Shown here piece by piece: positions 35,491 to 49,621 of a DNA stretch of 64,000 nt. A program made the position numbers and the translations under genes. Within the stretch, counting starts at the first letter, position 1; each line of letters begins with the position of its first letter. The stretch is taken from NCBI GenBank assembly GCA_025677815.1, contig JAIXMP010000009.1, positions 1,426,001 through 1,490,000 on the forward strand, read 5' to 3'. The notes below the pieces were generated by a model. That model searched no databases. It was not told where the DNA came from and saw only the letters and a program-made list of their open reading frames with translations. This stretch comes from Phascolomyces articulosus. Lineage: Eukaryota > Mucoromycota > Mucoromycetes > Mucorales > Lichtheimiaceae.

Positions 35491-38151
35491 CCTTTTTAAA
35501 TTAAAATAGCTTCAGCTGTTTAGTCATTCGTCCGTAACTGAGGGGCAGGGAGGGTTTCTTCTTTTTTATAAAGTTTTTTTTTATATTGTTGTGGGAGTAA
35601 TGAGTTTGGTTTCTTGAAAAGTCTTTAATATAACACGCCATTGCTTGTTCATTATAATTGTTTTTGCGATGTCAATTCCTTTAAAGATTGAAAGTAATTG
35701 TCGGTATACTTGTTCAACCTTTTTCGTGATGCTTCCGAATGCACAGACCATTGTTTTAAAGCTGATATATATTTTTTTTGGTCAAACATATAGATTATGC
35801 AATGGACGTTTCTATTTTTTTCCTAATCATTAGATCTTTTATCTTTATTCAATTCTGTTTGAAAGAATAAACACAACCTGAACAAAGATGTTTCCTCTAT
35901 CTAGTATTGACACTCTTCTTGCAGCCCCCGAAGTAGAAGCATATTTGAATAGACTTATGGTCTTTATATTATACTGATTGGAAGGTACATATTCATTACT
36001 GTTAGTAAATAAATGAAATTGGTAATCTAATATGTATATTCAACTTGATATAATCAGTAGTGTTTTTGCTGGATCAGTCTCCCCTTTATTGAACTTTGTC
36101 TATATTCAATATTACAGTGCGTGGACCACCACTTTTTATTATTATTTGTAATTCTCATATAAAAGTGGCCTTGTTACAAGTGGGAGTATATAATAGTTGC
36201 ATATAAACGCCACATTTACATAGATGAAATTTAGAGTAGATATATATCCATCTTCTAACTTCTATTGTTTTCACTTAACAACATGTATTTATGGTGCAAA
36301 TCTTTTTAAATAGGCATTTTTCAAAATGTTGCATTTGGTTTGTCCAAATATGGTTTTGATCCAAAATTTTACTTTGCAAAACCACTTTGTTTCTTACATA
36401 GAAGAAATATATCTTATATGCCATAATCCAATTGATAGTTCACAAGATTTATCATATTAAAAAATGATTCAAAGCATTTATTGATGGCACAAGCATCTAT
36501 GAACCCAATATGGAAATTCACCAGCTAGATATTGGAATTTTAGAACCAAAATGCGGGCAAAAATATGTTGCATCATGAGACTGCTCTCTGTTTAAGACCT
36601 TCATTTCAAAACTCATCTTCAAGAGTATCATCAATAACCCACTCCAGGGATAATATTGTATGTGTGTCACACTATAAAATCCCCAGATCAAATCTAGAAA
36701 TCTGATAAACCCAAAGAGTGGTTCAATTTTGAAAAAAGTGAAAAAAAAATCTATTTAAAATGATTTGCACCATATCCGTTTTTTTAATTTAGAAGTTACT
36801 ATATATCTGTAAGTGTTTACATCCTCATCTGTCATGGGGGACTCGATAGCTTTGTCACTGGAAGTAAAGAAACAGTTGCATTAATCATGTTGGCATCGAT
36901 ACTCACTTTATACTCACATCTATCCATTTATAATCCATATAAAATCATTAGTTGTACAATCAAATAACTATTTTAAATGCAATCCTTCGGCATGGCTTTT
37001 TTTTTTTTGAATCTATGCAGTAAATGAAAATAGGGCCCTACGTATATAGAATATTATAACTAAATAACGTATCTGGATAGCATTATTTTATCAGGTTCAT
37101 ATCTTATTATTACTGTATACGTGGATGTCAACATGATCAATTTGTTTTGGCAAGTTTATACGTACTACATAATAATAATATGGCATAAATGTTAATTCAT
37201 GTTGAATGGACTATGTAAACAGTTCACACGCTCTTTTTTATAATCTATTATTGTAGAAGACTATTTAATGTTCATTCATAGGTTGTATTTGGTCACTGCA
37301 TAGTATAGTACGTAGTAGAAGCACTTAAAAAGTTGTCAATCTTGAAATGAGAATATATTAATATAAACTTGAGGAAAAATACTTCTCCTAAGTAGAATAT
37401 GTATCTTTAACCAATGACCGTAATCCAATTAATGACTTGAATAACTGTCCATTCTTTCTGGCTGTCACAGCAAAAAGCGTAAAACCTCTTTAAAACTGAT
37501 AGTAGCCTAATGGGGTTTTAGATGAGTTTGGCGTTTTCAAGAGAAAGTTTTCAGAGAACAAGCAATGAGGTATATTCTATCAAGGAATAAATGTGTCATA
37601 TAGCAATATGTATCCATAATAAGCATTCTATAGGGAACGACCACCGGAATAACTACTTCTTGTTTATATGAAATAGAAAAAATCATGAGATAGTTAATCA
37701 ACTATCTTGGTAACTTCTCCAATTTTGAAATGTTAAATCCAAATTTAGAATAGTAAACTCCATTTGGATACTGAGCGTCCTCTTAATATATATATTTTTT
37801 TGTACCTCTTTTTTTTCTTCTTTTACTCCACCCTCCTCCCTTTTCTTCCTCCAACCCAACCCCTTATTTCTTTTAAACCCACTCTTTATATAATTATAAC
37901 TCACCATTCTGTAAAAACATTTGAAATTGATTAACTGAAAATAACAAGGATTCATTTCCAAAAAAATAACTGTTATTCTTATAGTTATTTTTTTCTGTAT
38001 TTATTATATTATATTATATATATTTATTTCTATCTGTCGAACTGTATTGTATAACAACAAAACCAACTAAAAAAATCCATTCGTCTCTCCTCTTTTTTTT
38101 TTATTTTTCCCTCTCATCTATTTAAACAATATTAAATTATAAACACTCAAC

Positions 38152-39571
38152 ATGAGTGGAGGCAACATTAAAGTAGTGGTTCGATGTCGTCCGATGAATT
38201 CACGAGGTACTTTTATTTTTTTGACGGTCGAGAACTCTTTTTTTTTTTTTTTTTGGTTGTTGTAGTAGAAATCGATAGTGTACAACATACACACACGCCC
38301 AGATATTATAGATTTCTAAAGACACTAAAAACTAAACGTATAAAAAATTCAATATTGAATCTATAGAACAAGCACGAGGCGCCACGTGCCTGATTCAAAT
38401 GGATGGCAATCAGACTATTCTTCGTAAACCAGATGATATGAAAACGGGAACGCAAGACGATGTCAAAGCATTCACGTTTGATAAGTCATATTGGTCAGCG
38501 GACAAATCGGACCCATCTTATGCCGATCAAGAACAAGTGTTTAATGATTTGGGTGCAGATTTATTAGATCATGCTTTTGATGGGTATAACTGTTGTATTT
38601 TTGCATGTATGTTCCTTCTTTATATTCTCTCTCTCTCTCTCTCTCTTTTATATAGTGTATGGTAGACATAGTTGGTTTTTTTAAGTAATATTGGTAATTT
38701 TAATTTTAATTAGATGGTCAAACGGGTTCAGGAAAATCGTATTCGATGGTAAGAGCAAATAAATAAATAACTTAATCTTGCAGATGATGATAATGATAAG
38801 GAGTAAAATTATAATAACTAAACATAAAATAATAATAATAATAATAATAATAATAGATGGGTTATGGTGAAGATAAGGGTATTACACCACGTACATGCTC
38901 TGAATTATTTAATCGTATTAATGCCGTTACCGATGAACGAACTACGTGCCGTGTGGAAGTATCTTATATTGAAATCTATAATGAAAAAGTGCGCGACTTG
39001 TTAAATCCTAAAAACAAGAATAACCTTAAAGTACGTGAACATCCAAGTCTTGGGCCTTATGTGGAAGACCTTTCCAAAATGGCCGTCAATTCATTTGAAG
39101 ATATCAATCAATTAATGGATGAAGGAAACAAGGTTTGTTATTTATTTATTTTTACTCTTAAAAAAATACCTCATTTTTTTTAAGTAAAAAAAAAAAAATT
39201 CATGAAAAATAATCATGTATAAAAAAGGCACGAACAGTAGCAGCTACCAATATGAATGCAACTTCGTCACGTTCTCATGGTGTATTTACGTTGATCTTGA
39301 CACAAAAACGTAAAGACGAAGCAACCAACCTTGAAACTGAAAAAGTAGCCCGTATCAGTCTTGTTGATTTGGCAGGTAGTGAACGTGCCAATAGTACGGG
39401 CGCTACTGGAGCACGATTAAAGGAAGGTGCCAACATTAATCGTTCGTTGACAACATTGGGCAAAGTCATTGCTGGTTTGGCTGAACAATCAATGCAAGAA
39501 GCACCCAAGAAAGGTCGTAAAGCAAAAGAAGTGTTTATTCCCTATCGTGATTCGGTAAAAAAAAAGCTTTA

Positions 39572-39602
<31 letters not shown>

Positions 39603-42600
39603 AAATTTATTGTTATTTACAAAAACAAATATTAATTCAATTATTTATTTATGCATTGCTTTCTTTATGGAAATAATTAGGTCTTAACTTGGTTACTTAA
39701 AGACTCACTGGGTGGCAATTCAAAGACAGCCATGATTGCGGCCATTTCACCTGCTGATTATGACGAAACGTTAAGTACATTACGGTATGCAGATCAAGCC
39801 AAGAAGATCAAGAACAAGGCTGTGGTCAATGAAGATCCCAATGCTAAAATCATTCGTGAACTTAAAGAAGAGTTGGATTTACTCCGCAGTCGTCTTACTA
39901 TTTATGCGCCTGAAGTGGCAGCTCAATTGGAAGCTCAAAGTACTTACAAAGGTGGTGGTGCTGCAAGTAAGAGTAGTGATCATTCAAAAGCCAATGGTGG
40001 ACCCATATCCGCTTCAGCTTCAGCAGCATCTTTGGCTAATGCCACACAAGAAATTGAAGTAACGGATAGTTCAGGCACAGTACGAAAAATGACCCAGCAA
40101 CAAATCGTGGAACAATTGAAATCGTCCGAAAAACTATTGGAAAATCTCAACGAAACCTGGGAAGACAAATTGAAAAAGACCGAAGAGATCCAGATCGAAC
40201 GAGAACGTGCATTGGAAGATTTAGGTATTACCGTCTACAAGAATAATGTGGGCGTCTATACACCTAAAAAGATGCCTCATTTGGTCAATCTAAGCGAAGA
40301 TCCTTTGATGTCTGAATGTTTGGTGTATCAACTCAAACCTGGTAACACACGTGTGGGTAAAGAAAGTAGTGAAACACCCGCAGAAATTCGACTTTCTGGT
40401 AGCAATATTCAAGAAGAACATTGTGTGTTTGAAAACGATAATGGGGCCGTGACACTTCATCCCAATGAAGGGTCTTTGACCATGGTCAATGGTATGCGTA
40501 TTGCTGAACCTAGAAGACTCAAGAGTGGATATCGTATTATTCTTGGTGATTATCACTTTTTCCGCTTCAATCATCCAGAAGAAGTACGACGAGAACGTGA
40601 TCGACAAAAATCAGTGATCCTTTGTAGTGCTGGAAGTAGTAGCAATACCAATGGGGGTCCACCTACACCTGGTATTGTCTTGGACGAACAACCTTGGCCA
40701 AGCACACCTTTAGGCAACGGGGATAATCATACCTTGTATTCGGAACCATTGGATATCAATTATGCCAAACTCGAAAGTGGCGGACGTTATTATGCCAACG
40801 AGATTCAAGGACTTAAGGATGACGAATTAGACAAATTATACGGGGATATATCAAGAATACGAAACTCCAGACGATCTAGGCCGGTAAGCCGAGCAACTAT
40901 GGCAGGGGATGATGATGATGGATCATCTAAAGATTCAATTCGGAATTCTATGGCTACGACGACAATTGTCGACCTGGAGAGTGTTTGCACAGATACGACA
41001 TTTGTACATACCGAAGTCGAAGATCGAATGAAACTCGAACGAGACAAGCTTCAAAAGGTATTGGAAGAACAAAAACAGTTTTATGAAACAAGAATTAGTC
41101 GTATGTCGATGCAGTTGAGCCATCCACCCCCGTCCCCATTGACTCAAGGAGGATATACCGATTTAGAACGCGCTCGTGCTCTCAAGGCTTTGCAAAATTG
41201 GAAATCGCATCGGCGCGTCGCTATGGCGGAAGATATTTTGACAAATGCCGTTGTGCTCAAGGAAGCCAACATTATTGCTAGACAATTTGGTAAAGAAGCC
41301 ATGTATCAATTTACTATTGTAGAAGAAGGTCAATTTGCCAATGCGGCTTCGTATTGGGAAAGTATCACCGCTTCCACACAAATGTCACTGGCGCTTCATG
41401 ATATTCATGAAGATGACGATACTGCCTTGATGGAATGTAACAAGCCTTGTGTAGGTGTTCGTGTCACTGATCGTAAAAATAATACGGTGCACGTATGGTC
41501 CTTAGATAAACTCAAGACACGTTTGAAAAAGATGCGTGATTTAGCCAATTTTATGGATAAACCCATGTACCGAAAACATCTCAATTATGAAGATCCATTT
41601 TTTGAGAACCCACCACGTAAATATAATTTAATTGGCAGTGCAGCAACAAGTGCTCGTAATTTGGTACATCAGCAAGCCTATGAAAGTTGTGTCAGTGTTA
41701 TTTGTCGTTCTACAGGTCAAGTGAAAGGTAAATTACGTGTCTTGATATCACCTATTGCACGTATTTCTCAAAACACCAATCATCGTAACAGTTTAACGGT
41801 GGGCGAAGACTCTGAAACAACCAATCCAGCTTCAACACCTACACCCAACAGCAACAATAATACACTTGCTGTTGGACAACAAATTACATTTGAAGTTCGA
41901 TTATTGGAACTGACAGGTATCAATGAAAAAGATTTTACCAAGGTTCATGTTCAATTCCGACTTTCCTCCTTTGGTAGTATCCCACTTCATTCTCAAGCAG
42001 ATAAAATCTTCGCCACAGATCCAGTCAGTGGATTTGGTGAAAAATCGATTGATTTGGATTACAGCCAAACATTATCGGTGACCGTGACGGATACCATGTT
42101 GGATGTCTTACAAAATGGTATGATATCTTTCGAGATCTATGGCAAATATCAGCCACGTGCATTGAAACAGATTGAACGATGGGATGAACAACGGGAGAAT
42201 CCAAGACTCAAGTTGATGAACGGCAATAACAGCAATGGTGTTCATCGTCGATCGATGGAGGGTGTGGATTATGGTCGATGCACAGATCATTTAATGTTTG
42301 ATGGAGAAGGAGGATTAGAACGTCGCCCTGAAGAAGAATTATTAGCCTCCGAACGTCATGATGTGGTTGCCCGCATTCAAATATGTGAATTGATGCCCAA
42401 TGGTAAATACGTTCCTGTTCAAGTGTCGGCTCAAAACGAATTGGATCGGGGAGTGTTTACACTCCGACAAGGATTACAACGACGTATCAATGTGACCTTG
42501 TACCACACCTCTGGAAGACAATTGGTATGGACCTCCATGTGCAACGCAACCATTGGACGACCACGATTTTTGGATGCCAAAGGACGTATTTTGGACCCAC

Positions 42601-44122
42601 CGAATGATGGTGGTCAAGTCAAAATCAAGATGGGTCATCAATCCATTGTTTACAACAATGATGGTACCAGTGAATTAACAGGCTACGGTGCCTGGGATAG
42701 TTCTCAACATGAATGTCCATTTTTGAATTGTATCACCACGTCGAACTGTCGTGTCTTGCTCGAACTGAAATGGCAAGTGGAAGCAGAAAAGTGTGAAAAG
42801 CCCATGGAATTTTGTACAGACATTGCTGTTCAAATCCAAGGAAGAGATAAAAGCAGCACTTCGTCTGCATTACGCAAATTTTTGGGAGGTCAATCGAACA
42901 AACGGGTGCTTTCAAACTTTAATGCGATCTTTTTGGTGCATCTCAAGCCACCCATGACACGAAGAGTGAGCCAATTATGGCGTCTGAATACAGCCTCCAA
43001 ATATGTACGTGGCGAAGAATTATTGATGGATTATTGGCGACCCCGTGGTGTTTCACTCGTCAATGAATTCCATGAGATCGGACGGAAAATCCAACGCCTT
43101 GAACAAGTGGCTACGACATCTCAAACATTGACATTAAAAGCAGCGCAATCACAAACAAGTAATACATCGATTCATACGACGACGGTTGTGGATGAACCTT
43201 TGGAACGTCAAGATAAATTATTACGTAAAGTGATTGATTTATGGACAAAGAAATCGGATGTTGCAGAGGTAAAGAATATATACTTTAATAATGCCACGAA
43301 ATTAAGGTTTTCTTCCCCTTTATATATATCAATTTCTGTATACTGACCTTATTATTCCATCAGATGACGATTAGTCAAGAACCCCCAACAACCAAAGATC
43401 CGAACCAAAACTATTCACCGTTACAACAACAAGAAACGTTATTACAAGAATCCGATGCTAAACTATTAGCTGAAGTTAAACTTGTTAGCAAAACGTAAGG
43501 AGAAAATAACGGATGATATATTGTGGTGGAGGGGGGAATGGGTATAAAGGGTATAATGATAATGATGATGATTAAACTAAAATTGATTATATGTATCTAT
43601 ATAGTGGTAATGTATCCAAAAAGGGATATCTTACATATCAAGAAAATGCCCTTGATAACAAGTGGGTTAAACGATGGTTTGTCATCCGAAGGTAAAAATT
43701 GATATTAATTTCCCAACAAACATTTGAAGTGAACTAGTAAGATGAGATAGTTATGTTTAAGATGACTGATAATGAATTTGATTCGTTTTTAGACCTTATA
43801 TATATGTTTATACCAATCGATCAGAGACGGATGAACAAAGTGTCATTAACATATCTTCTGTTCGAGTAGATTATAACCGCGAATTGGAAAAGATGATCAA
43901 TGTAAGTTTGCTTTTACAAGATTAGTTCGGACGATAGATAATCCGATGCTACGGGAGATTAACAAAACATTATTTTATTAGCGCAATCATGTATTTTCCC
44001 TTTACACCAACAATAATGCATATACACTTCAAGCTAGTTCCAAGACTGAAATGACCGATTGGATCACCAAGATTGATCCACTTTTTCCTTTAGAAAAGCT
44101 AAGGAGTGAACAGCCATTCTAA
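38152..44122 (+). CDS. Kinesin-3 motor (Unc104/KIF1 family)
   Basis: Ten exons (38152-38206, 38367-38606, 38714-38748, 38857-39132, 39228-39554, 39681-43268, 43364-43494, 43605-43691, 43793-43901, 43982-44122) encode 1662 residues. Kinesin-3 walks to microtubule plus ends and carries endosomes and vesicles along hyphae. The N-terminal motor has the P-loop 'GQTGSGKS' (100-107), switch I 'NATSSRSH' (212-219) and switch II 'DLAGSE' (249-254). '[19 protein letters not shown]' is a kinesin-3 hallmark. An FHA domain follows at about 510-610 ('[19 protein letters not shown]'), then the KIF1-type stalk domains (from about 800, and about 1200-1330). A C-terminal PH domain, about 1550-1655 ('[20 protein letters not shown]', '[13 protein letters not shown]'), binds phosphoinositides on cargo. 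Length and domain order fit fungal Unc104/UncA. One 3.6-kb exon holds most of the stalk; the short exons cluster at the two ends. Confidence 0.97.
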
Positions 44123-45583
44123 ATTCTAATTATTTTAATTGATTATATATTATACCATATACCATATTATTATCATACATTAACATCCTTATACACACAT
44201 CTTTATATATCATCCATCACAAACTTAAATCAAACTAACGTTATTGTCATTCTTTTACTAAATATTTCCCAGTTTATTTTTTTATGCGCATTTGACACAC
44301 AGCCTTCTTCTCACACTATTTTATTATAAACGCACATGCACCATTTCCTCTTTTCTTTATAGTTCTCTCACTCTAACTCACCCTATGTATGTACATCTTT
44401 TTATTTCTGTACCATGTTATTTTTCTCTTCTATGATTTGTATATAACTTTCTCTTCACACTCTCTTCTCACCCACACACTCTTTTTTTTTACACTCACAC
44501 ACTCAATATATACGTTGTTATTATGTATGCTCTTTTTTTTTGTCACATTATAAAAGAATTGATTGTTGTACTACGCTTTTATTATTTACGCACTAAAAAA
44601 ACAACCCACACAATATAAATACATACTCCTTTAACGCATAAAAGAACGGACTTTTCTTTCGTCAAATAATAGCATTGCACAAAGACCTAATGAATCCGGG
44701 GTTGACTATCCTATTGATTCCTTTGAATAATAATATTATATAATGAACTGAACTTTTTATTAGTATTATTCTTATTATTATTATTATAAAGATTGTATTT
44801 CATATTTGTCAGATTGAAACAAATTAGAAGAAAAGAAAGAAAAAAAATGAGACGATGTTTAACGATGATGGATAATCTTCTTCCTTATAATAGAAGAATA
44901 GGTTGTTTATAAGCAGTAATGCAAGTTATATAGTAAAGTTACAAAAGAATACATAAATTTTTCACATGTAATAAACAGTTTGTTTATATATCATAATAAT
45001 AAACAAGAAGAGGTGGGAGCAGCACATGGATATTTGTTGGCGTTTTTTAATAATGGACATAAGGTGGGAAAAGGTCAGATGATGTTTTTTTTTATATATG
45101 TGTAAAGTTATTTCGGGGGAGAAAGAACGAAGTAAGTGTGAGTAAGAAAACGGATGAATGATAATGTGAGAAACCGGAGGGACACTGCTTATAACTATTA
45201 ATAATAAATGGCTGTGTAAAAGTGTGGGTTTGTGGGGGATATATTATTATACTAATGATGTTGTGCTTGTGTTATCTTGTGGGGGGTGTATTCATGATGA
45301 CGATGATGATGATATGATGAGGGGGTTGGTTCATGTTTAAGACCAACTTAATATTCACAAAAAAGCAAAAGCAAGGGCACACACGGGAGAGAACACGGGA
45401 ATCTTTGGTGTGTGTGTCTGTTGTGCGTCTAAAAAAGAGCTCGGTCGGTAGTTATAAAAATGTGTGGCAATAAAAATCAATTCTTGTTTTTTTTCTTTTT
45501 TATTTCCTTCTTTTTCCCATCGCACATTTCTTTTTCTCCTCACTCTTATTTCACACACACACTTACACACACACTTCAAAACT
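44123..45583. other. Intergenic region, kinesin 3' flank and FRD promoter
   Basis: 1.46 kb rich in CA/CT and TTA runs. A G-rich strand bias (GGGGG runs, GATGATGAT near 45296-45316) marks 45050-45330. CA repeats at 45552-45575 immediately precede the fumarate reductase start. No gene or RNA is supported. Confidence 0.5.
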
Positions 45584-47702
45584 ATGTCTTTAAAGAATCA
45601 AATTATTGTTGTTGGCGGTGGTCTTTCAGGTTTATCGGCTGCTCATACAGTTTATGAACATGGTGGTAATGTCTTATTACTTGACAAGAATCCTTTCTTT
45701 GGGTAAAGAAAAATCATGCCACTTGTTTAAAAGGCAGCTCTTTTTTTTCCTGCTTAATTTAATCCGAATTTCCTGCCTCTTTTGTGTCACCACTCATCTT
45801 GTTGTTTGTTATATATTAATAGTGGTAACTCAACCAAAGCTACTTCTGGTATCAATGGTGCTTTAACACGTACCCAAATTGCTAATAATATCAAGGATTC
45901 TGTTGAACAATTTTATCAAGATACATTAAAATCTGCACGCGATTTGGCTCGTCCTGATTTAATCAAGGTCTTGACCGGTCGTTCTGCTTCTGCTGTCGAA
46001 TGGTTGCAAGACAAATTCGAATTAGATTTGAGTTTGGTATCGCGTTTGGGTGGTCACTCTTTCCCTCGTACGCATCGTGGTAAGGAACAATTCCCTGGTA
46101 TGACCATTACCTATGCCTTGATGGAAGGTCTTGAAGAATTGGCCGAAAAACAACCTGAACGTGTTAAGATTGTCAAGCGTGCACGTGTCGAAGAATTAAT
46201 CAAGAATGGTGATGAAGTCGTTGGTGTCAAGTACGTTCTTGTTGGTAAAGATGCTGATGGTAAAGTCCATGAAGCTCATGGTCCTACCATTTTGGCTACT
46301 GGTGGCTATGCTGCTGATTTTGGACCTAACTCCCTCTTGAAGAAGCATCGTCCCGAATTATTCGACTTGTCTACTACCAATGGTGATCACTGTACTGGCG
46401 ATGGTATCAAGATGGCCAGTCTTGCTGGTGCCAATACCATTGATATGGAAAAGGTACAAGTCCATCCTACTGGTTTGGTGGACCCCAAGGAACCTGATGC
46501 CAAGGTCAAGTTTTTGGCTGCTGAAGCTTTGCGTGGTTGTGGTGGTTTACTATTGGATGCTGAGGGTAACCGTTTCTGTGATGAATTGGGTCATCGTGAT
46601 TATGTTACTGGTATGATGTGGAAGAACAAGTTCCCTATTCGTTTGGTTTTGAACACTGCCGCTTCCAAGGAAATCGAATGGCATTGCCGTCATTATGCCG
46701 GTCGTGGTTTGATGAAGAAGTTTGACAGTGGTGCTGCTTTGGCCAAGGAAATGGGTATTACTCCTGAAAAACTCAAGGAGACATTTGAAACTTATAATGC
46801 TATTGCTGAAGGCAAACAAAAGGATCCTTGGGGCAAGCGTTTCTTCCATAACGTTCCTATCAAGATGGAAGATTACTTTTATGTTGCGCATATGCAACCT
46901 GTTCTTCATTACACCATGGTAAAATATTTTTTTTTTTTTGTTTGAAGGATAATGATAAAAGACAAAGGAAATGAGGGAATACTGGAAGGAGGGAGGAGGA
47001 TAAATTGATTGATTGACTCATGTTATCTTTATTATTATTTTTCTATTAAAGGGTGGTGTTGAAATTACACCTGATGCTGAAATCAAGGGTGGTAATGTTG
47101 CCGTTCCTGGTTTGTTTGCTGCTGGTGAAATGTGTGGTGGTGTCCATGGTGCCAACCGTCTTGGTGGTTCTTCCCTTTTGGGTTGTGTTGTCTTTGGTCG
47201 TGTTGCTGGTCAAACTGCCTCTCGTTACTTGTTCAGTAAGCTTGTCAACACTGGTTCCGGTAGCGTTGCTCAACAACGTCTTGGCGCTATTGCAAACCAT
47301 TTGGGTACTGTCGGTGTTAGCTTATCTGTAAACCCAAGTGATCCTAACCGTCTTAACCTTGAAATTGCTTGGCCAGGTGCTGGTGCTGCTCCCGCTGCTG
47401 CTGCAGTAGAAGCTGCTCCTGATGCCAAGAAGGAAGAACCTAAGAAGGAAGATGCACCAAAGAAGATGGGTGAATATACTGCAGAGGAAGTTGCAAAGCA
47501 TAACAAAGCTGAAGATTGTTGGGTTATTGTGAATGGTCAAGTGTTGAATGTTACTGATTTCTTAGCTGAACATCCTGGTGGTAAGAAGGCTATTATGATC
47601 TATGCTGGCCGTGATGCCACTGAAGAATTCAATATGCTTCACAAGAAGGATGTCGTTGAAAAGTATGCACCATATGCTATCATTGGTACTCTCAAGAAGT
47701 AA
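45584..47702 (+). CDS. FRD1: Fumarate reductase fused to cytochrome b5
   Basis: Three exons (45584-45702, 45823-46918, 47052-47702) encode 621 residues. Residues 1 to about 490 are a soluble flavin-dependent fumarate reductase of the yeast Frd1/Osm1 kind: the FAD fold 'IIVVGGGLSGLSAAHTVY' at 7-24, 'NSTKATSGINGA', 'THRGKEQFPGMTI', 'VQVHPTGLVDPKEP', 'GNRFCDELGHRDYVT', and the C-terminal 'FAAGEMCGGVHGANRLGGSS' flavin site. A linker rich in Ala, Lys and Glu follows, then a cytochrome b5 domain with the heme-ligand 'EHPGGKKAI' and a second His in 'FNMLHKKDVVEKY'. These enzymes reduce fumarate to succinate with FADH2 or an electron donor, helping reoxidise cofactors at low oxygen. There is no clear targeting peptide or signal sequence, suggesting a cytosolic form. 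Codon use is biased toward C-ending codons, so expression is probably high. Confidence 0.95.
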
Positions 47703-48159
47703 AAAAAAAGTATTATTACAATCTTGTTTCCCTCCAAATTCTATTTTTTGTTTACTTATGTACACAGATAAAACAAACACACGCTTTTTATATATTATAC
47801 ATACGTATTGTTATATACACTTTTTCTTTTTTTATATTACTCAACCCTTTCTTTCAATTTTTAAGAATGAAAAATTTGTTCAAAAAACACACGCTTACGC
47901 AAACACGACAATTATTCCCCCTCCGTTATTTTATATTCACACACTTATATAAGACGCGCACAATCACATATAACCTTAACAACAGCAAAAAAAAATAAAA
48001 TAAAGTGCTTGATTTTCTTTTTATATATATAAAACACATACACATACACATTTAAGGAGACCAATACAAATTTAATATATACACACACACATACAACAAA
48101 CATCTAGTATATTATTTTTTTTTGAAAGGGTGTTTGTAAAAAAAAGATGATAATGATAA
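47703..48159. other. Convergent spacer between FRD and GT31 genes
   Basis: 457 bases between two convergent genes, with A/T runs, CA repeats near 48080-48095 and no ORF of interest. Transcript ends of both genes must fall here. Confidence 0.5.
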
Positions 48160-49589
48160 TTATTCCAAAAGAGTGAGTTTACCCAAATTCATTAGAGTAA
48201 TACCCTTTTCAGGATCACATTTGAAATTCCAATCCTTCCAATGGTTGACTTTCCCTTGGCAAGAAGGATAACATAAAGCACAATATTTGGTTCTAAAACC
48301 TTGACACATTTTTCTTCCGCTCCTGATATTATCCAACATATCATACATGGTGCCACCAATAGCATCTGGATCATCAAAATTACCAAAATGTTTGGCAATC
48401 ATATCTTCTTCACAAACATCAATTTGTTGTATACGTCGATCAAAGATGGGTTCAATCTTGTAAGGATATAACCATACACCCAAATTTTGGTCTTCGTTCT
48501 TGACAAAGATACGTGGTCCTCGAGCTATCAAATGCACTACATCGCGTGATATGATATACAATGCACCTGCCGTAAAGCGCGGAAATAACGGAAGTGGGTA
48601 TTCCAGTTCACTATTCTTGTTGGAATTATCTCGGATCGGTGGAATATCCCTAAAATAAAATAAATCAATCATAAAAAAATTCTGTTTAACAATCCTTAAC
48701 CCTTTGAGTCATATCGCATGTGTATTTCCCATCATAGATTATTAAAAAAGCAATAGCAAACACATTTCTCTCTCGACCTTCTTTTTTTGGTATTTCTGTC
48801 CAACCAACTCTCTTTCTCCTATTCTATCTTTTTTTCTCTTACCAGTAACTCAAACCTTGCCAATAACGATCCTTGAGTCCCAGTGCAATTAATTCTGTAC
48901 TGATTGTATCCCATCTTGCAAAAATATCATCATCCGTCTTGATAAAATAATCAAAATCATATTGTTCTGCCCATTCCAACGAACTAAACACTTTTTTACT
49001 TAAATCTTCATAAGTATCTGAACATGGCAAAACCAATAAATCACCACCATATTGTTGGATTTCAGCATTTATTTTGGGACCCATGGATTGTCTGACTTTT
49101 TCATTCGGTGGTTGCCCAACAACAAATCGATACATGTATGAAATATCCTTGGAATCCTTTGGCATCAGTTGAAGTGTTGTTTCTCGGAATGTTTGACGGT
49201 TCGTAATACTTCTTGGTGTCCATGCAGACAAAACAATGACCATGACACGAATTGCTGTTCCATCATTAACCAAATCTGGATGTTTTTGAACTGTCGTAGA
49301 TAAATGGTTTGCAGCTGATGTAGCAACGGATTCTGTCATCAATGAGGTACCATAGTGTCGTAATAAACTGACTTGATGTAATGTGGCAAACATGGTCATG
49401 ACAACGACAATAAACAACGGTAGTACAAGTACACGTACAACAGTAGATTTATGATTGATGGAATTGAAAAAGTTGGAAGTGGATGATGAAAGAAGACCGT
49501 GTTTGCCAGCTGCTCCCATAGCAGAAGAAGATAAATTCGACGTAGTTGTAGATGAGGATACCGGGGATTGTGACAAGGATGACGAAGCC

Positions 49590-49621
<32 letters not shown>

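Larger units (their letters stand above)
33926..38151. other. Gene-poor region, 4.2 kb
   Basis: AT-rich sequence between the acyltransferase and kinesin genes. Within it I separately list a possible coding relic (35032-35253) and a degenerate CTTTCAAG-type repeat patch (35411-35490). A short ORF starting at an ATG near 35888 contains 'SIDTLLAAPEVEAYLNRL' and then stops, possibly one more stray exon. The last 150 bases are the pyrimidine-rich promoter of the kinesin gene. No complete gene or RNA gene is seen. Confidence 0.5.
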
